Under the pieces are notes generated by a model. That model worked only from the letters and a program-made list of their open reading frames with translations. It did not search any database and was not told the origin of the DNA. The translations under genes were made by a program, and so were the position numbers. Shown here piece after piece: positions 1 through 5,462 of a stretch of DNA of 6,284 nt (the first letter of the stretch is position 1; each line of letters begins with the position of its first letter). The DNA lies in contig JASIBM010000264.1 in NCBI GenBank assembly GCA_030045175.1, forward strand, positions 1 to 6,284. The letters are read 5' to 3'. Source of the DNA: Streptosporangiaceae bacterium. GTDB lineage: Bacteria; Actinomycetota; Actinomycetes; Streptosporangiales; Streptosporangiaceae.

Positions 1-119
1 AAGGAGTCCGGCGTGCGGTTGATGATCGCCATCACCGCGACCTGGCGGTCGAAGTCGAACGTCCGGTGCCCGATCACCCGGCGCGGGCTCAGGATCTCAG
101 GGGAATTAGCCTCGAGCAC
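1..119 (-). CDS. Dihydropteroate synthase homologue (FolP2-like), N-terminal fragment
   Basis: Only the first 39 codons are in the window; the gene runs off the left edge. The reading frame contains RTFDFDRQVAVMAIINRTPDS, cut at the window edge. The segment MAIINRTPDS matches the first strand and loop of dihydropteroate synthases, where the consensus is MGIxNxTPDSF and the Asn binds the pterin-pyrophosphate site. In that family the enzyme joins p-aminobenzoate to the pterin pyrophosphate in folate synthesis. The NRTPDSF form, rather than NVTPDSF, is what I recall from actinobacterial FolP2-type paralogues, some of which are reported not to act in folate synthesis, so function is not assured. 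The chosen start is GTG at 119-117, preceded by GGAGG (128-124 on the minus strand) at a short 4-base spacing. An internal GTG at 77-75 has no ribosome binding site. The family call rests on one short motif, but it is a distinctive one. Confidence 0.75.
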   Translation of the reverse strand, partial: MLEANSPEILSPRRVIGHRTFDFDRQVAVMAIINRTPDS

Positions 120-438
120 AGCGCCTCCACCGAGTCCAAGATCACTTCCCCGCAAGCATAGCCGCGGCTCCACGGCGGACCTGCCGCCCGCGAAGCCGTC
201 GGCCGCCGCCGTCCGGGCTGGTGACCGATGCCGTCGCACTGCGGCCAGCCGGCGCACCGCGGTCAGCCGGCGCGCCGCAGCCGACCTGGTCAATGTGCCA
301 TCCACCCGGCTGGACCGGACCAATTCGCCATTCATCCAGTCAGAACGATCATGGTCTGTGACGTGAGATAACCACGTGACCCATGGGACGGGCCAAGGCC
401 CGCCGAGGACCGCGCCAGGCCGGCAATCGCGGAGTCGG
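120..438. other. Intergenic region without an intact gene
   Basis: This is the 5' flank of the leftward folP-like gene. The open frames crossing it give low-complexity Arg/Ala/Pro-rich translations with no recognisable motif and no ribosome binding site, so I call no gene. It holds an 18-bp tandem repeat (241-276) and two copies of ACGTGA (361-366 and 374-379), the second inside the palindrome CACGTG (373-378). The stretch 290-380 is less GC-rich than its surroundings and is the likeliest place for a promoter, but I see no convincing -35/-10 pair on either strand. Confidence 0.5.
241..276. repeat. Tandem repeat, 18-bp unit, two copies
   Basis: GCGGCCAGCCGGCGCACC is followed directly by GCGGTCAGCCGGCGCGCC, with two mismatches in 18. 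A degenerate partial third copy (GCAGCCGAC) begins at 277. The repeat lies in the gap upstream of the folP-like gene. It could be the remnant of an Arg/Ala-rich coding repeat or simple slippage; nothing shows a function. Confidence 0.6.
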
Positions 439-633
439 CGCCCGGAATGCGTGCTTTGCCCTGTCCGGCGGGCTGCGCAGAAGCTCGCCGCAAGCCATGG
501 CCAGCCACGGGTCGTGCCTGCTGGCCTGAGCCGGCCTGGGAGCCCTGCCGAGATCGTGGCGGCGCTGGCGCAGCAGCAGGTCGAGGCCCATGTCCTGGTG
601 AATGACGCCGCTTCGGGGGTACTCGTGGCCGGG
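439..633 (+). pseudogene. Decayed remnant of a short-chain dehydrogenase/reductase
   Basis: The plus frame read from the GTG at 376 gives, from about residue 22, a stretch that lines up with the middle of classical short-chain dehydrogenases (DltE/COG0300-like). The pieces in order are a degraded VLVARR-like strand (CVLCPVRR), the helix AAQKLAASHGQ, the strand RVVPAGLSRPGSP (intact relatives have VPADLS), the helix AEIVAALAQQQVEAH and the strand VLVNDAASG, where functional enzymes have VLVNNAGFG. The N-terminal glycine-rich cofactor motif (TGxxxGIG) is not visible, and the catalytic Ser, Tyr-x3-Lys part is absent. The homology ends near 633. The open frame continues to 999 only as a shadow of the next gene, and no ribosome binding site precedes the GTG at 376. 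I read this as a gene fossil with loss of both ends and substitution of the NNAG motif. A chance resemblance is possible but unlikely given four consecutive matching elements in the right order. Confidence 0.55.
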
Positions 634-729
634 CTGGTGACCGGAGCCGTCCGGTGGGTAAGCCAAGGGGTCAAGCGCCGTCCGCAGAGATGGTCAGCCG
701 AGCCAGTCATGCATCGGGTGGGGCCGAAC

Positions 730-736
730 GAGGGGG
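730..736 (+). promoter_or_regulatory. Ribosome binding site of the PQQ-like propeller gene
   Basis: GAGGGGG lies 6 bases before ATG 743. It decides the start, since no in-frame ATG or GTG is seen in the codons just upstream, and starting here places a signal peptide at the N-terminus. Confidence 0.6.
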
Positions 737-742
737 CTGCTG

Positions 743-2317
743 ATGGGTCGGGGTCTTGGGTTGCGCCGAGCGGTCTGCTTGCTTGGCTGCGCGGCGGCCA
801 GCATTGTGGTCGCGGAGCCCGTGCCAGCTTCCGCGCACTTGCCCGGGCCGGCCGGGACTCCGTCCTGGACCATGTATCACGATGGTCCGACGGGCGGCGG
901 CATCGCGGCCGGGGTGGGCTCGGTGGACACGGCAACCAGGGCGTGGACGTCACCGACGCTGGACGGGCAGCTGTACGGCGAGCCGCTGGTGTTCGATGAC
1001 CGGGTCTACGTGGCAACCGAGGACGACACCGTGTACGCCTTGTCCGCGGCGACCGGCAAGGTTGCCTGGTCGGCGCGGCTGGGCACGCCGGTGTCGGCCG
1101 CGCGAATATCGTGCAGCAACATCAACCCGGTCGTGGGCATCACCGGCACGCCGGTCATTGACCCGGCCCGTCACGAGATCTTCGTCGTGGCCGATGAGAT
1201 GGTGAACGGCCAGCCCGCCCACCTGCTGACCGGGCTGAATACCGCCTCGGGCCAGGTTGAGCTGTCGCAGGACGTCGACCCGCCCGGCCAGCCCCCGACG
1301 TACGTCCTCCAGCGCACCGGGCTGACCCTGGACGACGGACGGGTGTACTTCGGGTTCGCAGGGAACGCGGACATGTGCGGGTTCTACCGGGGCCGGGTCG
1401 TGTCGGTGCCGGTGTCAGGCGGGAAGCCCCGCTTCTTCACTGCCGCCGCGAAGCCTGGCGATACCCGCGGCGGGGTCTGGATGGGCGGCGGGGCGCCCGC
1501 GATCGGCCCGAACGGTGACGTGTGGGTGGCCACGGGCCCAGGAACGCAGTACTCAGCCAATTACCCCTACGACGACAGCGACGCCGTGCTTGAGCTCTCC
1601 CCGTCCCTGCGCTTGCTCCAGTTCTTCGCGCCCGCTAGCTGGCGGATCAATAACTCTGATGACCTCGACATGTCCATCGAGCCGGTGCTGCTGCCCGACG
1701 GCCAGGTCATCCTGACCGGCAAGAACACGATCGTGTACCTGCTCAACGGCAGGCACCTGGGCGGGATCGGCAAGCCGCAGGCAAGGCTCGGTCCGGTCTG
1801 CACCACCAACATTGACGGCGGCAGCGCCCACGCCGGGATGACCGTGTACCTGCCGTGCCTCAACGGCACCGTCGCGGTCAGAGCCACCAGCTCCCCGCCC
1901 GCGCTGCACCTGCTGTGGAACGCCACCGTCGGCGGCGGGCCCCCGATCGTGGCCGGTGGCCTGGTCTGGACGATCGGGCAGAACGGCCAGCTGTACGGTC
2001 TCGACCCGGCCACAGGCAAGGTTCGGCAGCAGGCAGCCATCGGCATGCCCAAGAACCACTTCCCGACGCCAGGCATCGGCGCCGGCCTCCTGCTCGCCCC
2101 CAGCGCCCAGGACGTGGTCGCCTTCCGCACCTCTCCCGCCAGCGTCGGCCGGGGCGCCGAGGCCGCAAGCTCAGCGGCTCGGGACGACCGCCATGACGCC
2201 TCGCCGGGACCAGCTACCAGCCGGCTCATGATCGCCGGGGTCGTCCTCGCTTGCCTGGTCGCCGCCGGCGCGTCTGGCTGGCTCATCTGGCTCATCCGCA
2301 GGCGGCGCCGTACGTAG
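743..2317 (+). CDS. Secreted, membrane-anchored PQQ-like beta-propeller protein
   Basis: The 524-residue product begins with a signal peptide: Arg8-Arg9, a hydrophobic core, and likely cleavage after ASA at residue 31. Residues about 40-465 carry PQQ-like (quinoprotein-type) propeller repeats. The clearest are DRVYVATEDDTVYALSAATG (86-105) followed by KVAWSARLG, and LVWTIGQNGQLYGLDPATGK (407-426). The middle has degenerate blades with GVWMGGGAPAIGPNGDVWVA (254-263 and flanks). A Ser/Ala/Asp-rich linker (about 466-495) leads to one transmembrane helix (about 505-518) and the tail RRRRRT, so the propeller should sit outside the cell with the basic tail in the cytoplasm. Ectodomain cysteines are C124, C212, C353 and C372, enough for two disulphides. 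PQQ-like repeats are often purely structural, and I see no catalytic or quinone-binding residues to assign an enzyme activity. A ligand-binding or scaffold role is inference. The gene converges on a minus-strand run with a 16-base gap. Confidence 0.85.
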   Translation: MGRGLGLRRAVCLLGCAAASIVVAEPVPASAHLPGPAGTPSWTMYHDGPTGGGIAAGVGSVDTATRAWTSPTLDGQLYGEPLVFDDRVYVATEDDTVYALSAATGKVAWSARLGTPVSAARISCSNINPVVGITGTPVIDPARHEIFVVADEMVNGQPAHLLTGLNTASGQVELSQDVDPPGQPPTYVLQRTGLTLDDGRVYFGFAGNADMCGFYRGRVVSVPVSGGKPRFFTAAAKPGDTRGGVWMGGGAPAIGPNGDVWVATGPGTQYSANYPYDDSDAVLELSPSLRLLQFFAPASWRINNSDDLDMSIEPVLLPDGQVILTGKNTIVYLLNGRHLGGIGKPQARLGPVCTTNIDGGSAHAGMTVYLPCLNGTVAVRATSSPPALHLLWNATVGGGPPIVAGGLVWTIGQNGQLYGLDPATGKVRQQAAIGMPKNHFPTPGIGAGLLLAPSAQDVVAFRTSPASVGRGAEAASSAARDDRHDASPGPATSRLMIAGVVLACLVAAGASGWLIWLIRRRRRT

Positions 2318-2333
2318 GCGAGAGCTGCGGCTG

Positions 2334-3596
2334 TCAGGCTCGTTCGGTCGCCATCGGGATGGTGCGGTGCGATGTCTTTACGCTGTATGAGCCCACGGCA
2401 TAACACGCGCCGCTGGTCAGGCACGCCACCGACCTGAGCTGGGCGTTCTGCGGACCATGCAGGAGGGCTCCCGGCGGCAACCCGACGTCCGACTCGCGAC
2501 CCCAGATGCCGCGTGACTCGGCGACGGTGATCGGCAGCGATACGCCCGATGCGGTGAGCGCGTTGCCGATGGCCTGGCACGAGCCGGTTCCTGTGCAGCT
2601 AATCCCGAGGAGGAAGGCGTCGGCGTATCCGCGAACCTGAATGGCGCGCCGCCAGTGCCCGCTGCGCTCGGTAACGACCATCCCCGGCCGGTCGCCCGCG
2701 ACGTCGAAATAGTTGCCGACGGCTACGCAGGAGCCGGCTCCGGTGCAGTCGACGCCGCTCAGCCCGGACTCGGGAACGATGTTCTCGGCGCCCCGCGGCC
2801 TGGCGATCGTGGTCGGCCGCCGCCACCTGCCATGCGACTCGGTCATCGCGAACGGGAAATAGTTCCCTGAGCTGACCGGGTAGCTGCCGACAGCCGTGCA
2901 GCCGCCCGCCCGCCAGCAGGACACCGCGCCCGGCAGCGCGCCCGGCTGGACGGCCTTGGCCGGCGAGGGAATCTCACGGGCTCGGCGCCAGCGACCGCTT
3001 GACTCGACGACGGCCATCATCTGGTAACGCGATCTCCTATCGATATAGGAGCCGAGCGCCACGCACGAGCCGGGGCCCGTGCATGTCGCCGCGTCGAGCT
3101 GGCTGTCTTGATCAGCGGTCGCGGCGTTCGCCGGGGGCAGGACCTCAGTCGCCCGCGCCCAGGTTCCTCCCGATTCTGTGGTGATAAACGCGGCATCGCC
3201 CCCGTGATAGGCATAACCACCGACCGCGATGCATTGCCGTCCTGCGCATGCAACCGAGGACACCGTGGGTGCGTTGATCAGCGCGATGGCATTCGATGGC
3301 ATCTGCAAGAACTGCGCCCGTGCCCACCTGCCAGCCGAGGCCAGCGCGACCATCGACTCGTCGTAGGAGCTGCCGGCCGGGCCGTTCTGATCCCATCCGG
3401 CCGCGGCGCATAGCCCGCCGGCGCCGCAGCTGACGCTTGTCATGCCGCCCATCTGCGGGGTAGTGCCCTCGCTTGGCAACCCCAGCCTGACGGCCGCGTG
3501 CCATCGCGATGAGGTGGTGGTGGCCGCCGCCGGCGCGACCCCCACGGCGCCAGCGGCCGCGACCAGGACCGCGACAGTCAGTGACCTCAGCGTCAT
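2334..3596 (-). CDS. Secreted seven-repeat paired-cysteine protein, predicted seven-bladed propeller
   Basis: The product has 420 residues. A signal peptide covers about residues 1-25 (Arg4, hydrophobic core, cleavage after APAAA). The mature part is seven repeats of 50-60 residues. Each has the pattern S-V-x-C-x5-C-x-A-V-G-x-Y, then a strand ending in x-T/A-E-S/R, then G-x-W-x-R-A. Cysteine pairs are 57/63, 117/122, 172/178, 227/233, 284/290, 334/340 and 392/398. There are no other cysteines, so all 14 could pair. Repeat 7 stops at MATERA, just before its Trp strand, while the mature N-terminus starts with an unpaired copy of that strand (SSRWHAAVRLGLP). This is the arrangement by which propellers close their ring. 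GAGGAAG lies 5 bases before the ATG. The start follows the Asp-box gene stop by 18 bases, so the two are very probably co-transcribed. I recognise no named family or active site; binding is a guess. Confidence 0.85.
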   Translation of the reverse strand: MTLRSLTVAVLVAAAGAVGVAPAAATTTSSRWHAAVRLGLPSEGTTPQMGGMTSVSCGAGGLCAAAGWDQNGPAGSSYDESMVALASAGRWARAQFLQMPSNAIALINAPTVSSVACAGRQCIAVGGYAYHGGDAAFITTESGGTWARATEVLPPANAATADQDSQLDAATCTGPGSCVALGSYIDRRSRYQMMAVVESSGRWRRAREIPSPAKAVQPGALPGAVSCWRAGGCTAVGSYPVSSGNYFPFAMTESHGRWRRPTTIARPRGAENIVPESGLSGVDCTGAGSCVAVGNYFDVAGDRPGMVVTERSGHWRRAIQVRGYADAFLLGISCTGTGSCQAIGNALTASGVSLPITVAESRGIWGRESDVGLPPGALLHGPQNAQLRSVACLTSGACYAVGSYSVKTSHRTIPMATERA

Positions 3597-3614
3597 GAGA
3601 GCTTCCTCGGCGTG

Positions 3615-5060
3615 CTAGGGGACGACTATCCGGGCCATGTAGAGATCGAGCATGTTCAAGGTGCCGTTCGGGTTCGTGCCCGTGCTGTTGGAGTTGTCCG
3701 ACCACGCCGGGTAGAACAGGTGTGACTGGAAGGCGACGTGCGTGTAGTCACCGAAGTCGAAGGAGTCGTGGTCGTCCCTGGCGTCGGAGGTGCCCTTGCT
3801 GACCTGGAAGTCCGGCACCCATGTCACGCCGCCGTTGGTGGAGTACGTGGCCCAGAACTGGGTGTAGTAGTCCGGGGGCTGGCAACCTGGGCCCTGGTTG
3901 CCGAGCCGGTTCCTGCAGTCATACCAGCCGACGGCCACGTCCCCTGTTGCCTGATCGACCGCTATGGCCGGGTAAAACTCGCTGTTGACAGTCTGGTGAT
4001 CGTCGAGCCGGACGGCCTTGGCCCACGTCCTGCCGTCGTTGTCGGAGTACGTGAGCTCGGTGTTCAGGTTGTCGCTGTTCCGCGGGGTCGCCTGGGTCCA
4101 GACCGCGTATACCCGGCCGCGGAACTTGCCGCCGCCGAAATCCCACCCTGCCTTGGGATTGGCGTCAATTCCCTGGCCCGGGGCGGCCGGGATCGTGTAG
4201 ATTCCGCCGACATTGCTCCTGCCGACAAGCACCGGCCTGCCGAAGCCCTTCGGCCCAAGCCCGTCGGGATCCACAGCGGCGTAGATGCGCGAGCAGCAGC
4301 GGGTGAGGATGTTGCTTTCGTAGATGACCATGACCTGGCCATCCGGGCCCACGGCGGTGTCGCCGTAGTCACCTTGCCCGTTCGCGGTGGGCACGGTCTC
4401 CGGCTTGCTGAACGGGCCGAACCGGCCCAGGCCGGTGACCCTGGCCCCGGCGGCCTGGACGTACCCGCGCTGATTCGCGGCGGAGGAGCTGTTCCAGCTC
4501 ACCCAGACGCTGTTCGGGCCCACTGCGAGATGCGGCTGGTCCGCGAACTGCTTAGTTCCTCGCTTCGGCCCGGTCGGCACGATCTCGGTGACCTTGGTGA
4601 AGGTAAGCCCGCCGTTGGTGGACACCGCGATGCCAACATTGCCGAGGGTGTGGGTGTTGAGCAGGTAGGACAGCCACAGGTTCCCGTAACGGTCCCAGGC
4701 GACCTGCTCGTCGCAGCAGATCTCGCCCAGCGGCGGGCCGGACCCGATGACGCGCCGCGACCAGGTCCGCCCGCCGTTGAACGTCACTCCCTCGAACAGC
4801 CCCTGCGGCAGGGTGGAAGCCAAGGACACCGCGACGACGTTCAGCGGGTCCAGGGGATTGGCGGCGATGGTGTCGTCGGCGTGGTTGCCCAGCATCTCGC
4901 TCACGTCGACGTTAGGCGGGATGGCCGATTGGTGACTGACCGGGGCAGCCGCCAGGTGGTGCGCGGTCTCGGCCGCGGGGGCGGCCATCGAAGTCGCCAG
5001 CACCGCCGCCGTCATGACGGGAATCGCGGTGGCCAGCAGCCGGAGGAACCGCATGCTCAC
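3615..5060 (-). CDS. Secreted Asp-box (BNR repeat) sialidase-like propeller protein
   Basis: The product has 481 residues. A signal peptide covers about residues 1-30 (Arg4 and Arg7, hydrophobic core, cleavage near APAA). Asp-box-type turns, which mark BNR/sialidase-fold propellers, occur at FNGGRTW (94-100), STNGGLTF (147-154), SDNDGRTW (339-346) and STNGGVTW (407-414), and the last blade ends with LDLYMARI. The annotation usually attached to such proteins is exo-alpha-sialidase. However, I do not see the N-terminal xRIP arginine motif or a clear catalytic Tyr/Glu set, so hydrolase activity is not supported. Two vicinal cysteine pairs (C115-C116 in EICCDEQ, C255-C256 in TRCCSR) plus C382 and C393 are unusual. 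The GTG start at 5060 sits 5 bases after AGGAGG (5071-5066). The ATG at 5054 is an alternative with 11 bases of spacing. An out-of-frame ATG-TGA start-stop overlaps the GTG. The gene lies between the small Ala/Gly-rich gene (42 bases) and the seven-repeat gene (18 bases). Confidence 0.85.
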   Translation of the reverse strand: MSMRFLRLLATAIPVMTAAVLATSMAAPAAETAHHLAAAPVSHQSAIPPNVDVSEMLGNHADDTIAANPLDPLNVVAVSLASTLPQGLFEGVTFNGGRTWSRRVIGSGPPLGEICCDEQVAWDRYGNLWLSYLLNTHTLGNVGIAVSTNGGLTFTKVTEIVPTGPKRGTKQFADQPHLAVGPNSVWVSWNSSSAANQRGYVQAAGARVTGLGRFGPFSKPETVPTANGQGDYGDTAVGPDGQVMVIYESNILTRCCSRIYAAVDPDGLGPKGFGRPVLVGRSNVGGIYTIPAAPGQGIDANPKAGWDFGGGKFRGRVYAVWTQATPRNSDNLNTELTYSDNDGRTWAKAVRLDDHQTVNSEFYPAIAVDQATGDVAVGWYDCRNRLGNQGPGCQPPDYYTQFWATYSTNGGVTWVPDFQVSKGTSDARDDHDSFDFGDYTHVAFQSHLFYPAWSDNSNSTGTNPNGTLNMLDLYMARIVVP

Positions 5061-5065
5061 ATCAG

Positions 5066-5071
5066 CCTCCT
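5066..5071 (-). promoter_or_regulatory. Ribosome binding site deciding the Asp-box gene start
   Basis: AGGAGG on the minus strand is 5 bases from GTG 5060 and 11 bases from the in-frame ATG 5054. The GTG is somewhat favoured. The two choices differ by only two residues at the front of the signal peptide. Confidence 0.6.
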
Positions 5072-5102
5072 GTCAATGGCTACCTGAGCGGTGCGGCGGA
5101 CG

Positions 5103-5372
5103 TCAGCGAAATATGCGCCGGGGCCAGTTGATGATCTTGCCGCCCAGTGCCGCCGCCGCGCCGGTGATGATGCCCTTGGTCATGAGGTCGCCATGCTCTT
5201 CGCCGAAGTGCTGGGCGCCCTTGATCATGCCGCCAGCAGTCCTTTCTGCACCTTCAGCGAAGCTGCCATTGCCGCTAGCCGCGTCGTAGGCGCCCCTGGC
5301 TACGCCGGCCGCAATCGCGACCGGAGTGGCCGCGATGCCGGTAACGACGCCCCAGAATGTATTCTTTGCCAT
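5103..5372 (-). CDS. Small Ala/Gly-rich membrane-active-looking protein, function unknown
   Basis: I do not recognise this 89-residue protein. By my count it has 34 Ala or Gly residues (38%), no cysteine, and no cleavable signal peptide. There are two hydrophobic glycine-zipper-like stretches: residues 6-25 (FWGVVTGIAATPVAIAAGVA) and 66-81 (KGIITGAAAALGGKII). Between them is a polar Gly-rich section with GEEHGD (57-62), and the tail is basic (WPRRIFR). This resembles small membrane-inserting proteins and peptides in general character only. The start is convincing: GAAGGA lies 6 bases before ATG 5372. In my hand count 21 of 89 codons end in A or T, more than in the flanking genes, which may mean recent acquisition or a weakly biased small gene. 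It is the first gene of a minus-strand run with the Asp-box gene 42 bases downstream. Possible roles include a bacteriocin-like or pore-forming peptide or a helper of the secreted propellers; none is shown. Confidence 0.75.
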   Translation of the reverse strand: MAKNTFWGVVTGIAATPVAIAAGVARGAYDAASGNGSFAEGAERTAGGMIKGAQHFGEEHGDLMTKGIITGAAAALGGKIINWPRRIFR

Positions 5373-5389
5373 CTCATATCCTTCGACGG

Positions 5390-5413
5390 ACTGAAGTAGT
5401 CAGTTCTATGCTA
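5390..5413 (-). promoter_or_regulatory. Possible promoter with an overlapping inverted repeat
   Basis: The 90-base gap between the MFS gene and the small gene contains an AT-rich patch that stands out from the GC-rich surroundings. On the minus strand TAGCAT (5413-5408) fits an actinobacterial TAnnnT -10 box. Just downstream lies the perfect inverted repeat ACTGA-5 bases-TCAGT (5390-5404), placed where transcription would begin, as an operator could be. No good -35 box is visible. If real, it would drive the small gene, the Asp-box gene and the seven-repeat gene with a leader of about 28 bases. Confidence 0.35.
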
Positions 5414-5426
5414 TATGGCTTCTTGG

Positions 5427-5443
5427 GCTGGAGCCTGGCCAGC
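5427..5443 (-). terminator. Weak hairpin after the MFS gene
   Basis: GCTGG and CCAGC form a 5-bp GC stem around a 7-base loop, about 20 bases past the MFS stop codon. There is no T-run after it on the minus strand, so termination is doubtful. It may only slow read-through into the small gene. Confidence 0.2.
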
Positions 5444-5462
5444 GGGGGCGCGTAAGCCGGCG

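Noticed and set aside
13..366. Plus-strand open frame at the left edge
   Set aside because: It is antisense to the folP-like start and then a low-complexity Arg/Ala/Ser translation, with no motif.
349..666. Minus-strand 105-codon frame
   Set aside because: It has no ribosome binding site or family motif, and it is opposite the dehydrogenase remnant.
770..800. Lipobox (L-L-G-C at residues 13-16) or Tat signal in the PQQ-like protein
   Set aside because: The hydrophobic segment before the Cys would be too short for a lipoprotein signal. The Arg-Arg pair lacks the rest of the twin-arginine consensus. An ASA cleavage site and a C-terminal anchor explain the protein better.
376..999. Plus-strand frame starting GTG 376 as an intact gene
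   Set aside because: There is no ribosome binding site, and it overlaps the PQQ-like gene by over 250 bases in another frame. Only its middle resembles a known family, so it is treated as a remnant.
1567..2580. Minus-strand open frame of 337 codons crossing the convergent junction
   Set aside because: It runs antisense to the PQQ-like gene and out of frame through the seven-repeat gene, both strongly supported, and its translation has no recognisable domain.
3738..5087. Long plus-strand open frame (449 codons) opposite the Asp-box gene
   Set aside because: It lies fully antisense to a gene with a signal peptide, Asp-box motifs and a good ribosome binding site. Its translation is Val/Gly/Arg-rich without motifs; such mirror frames are common in GC-rich DNA.
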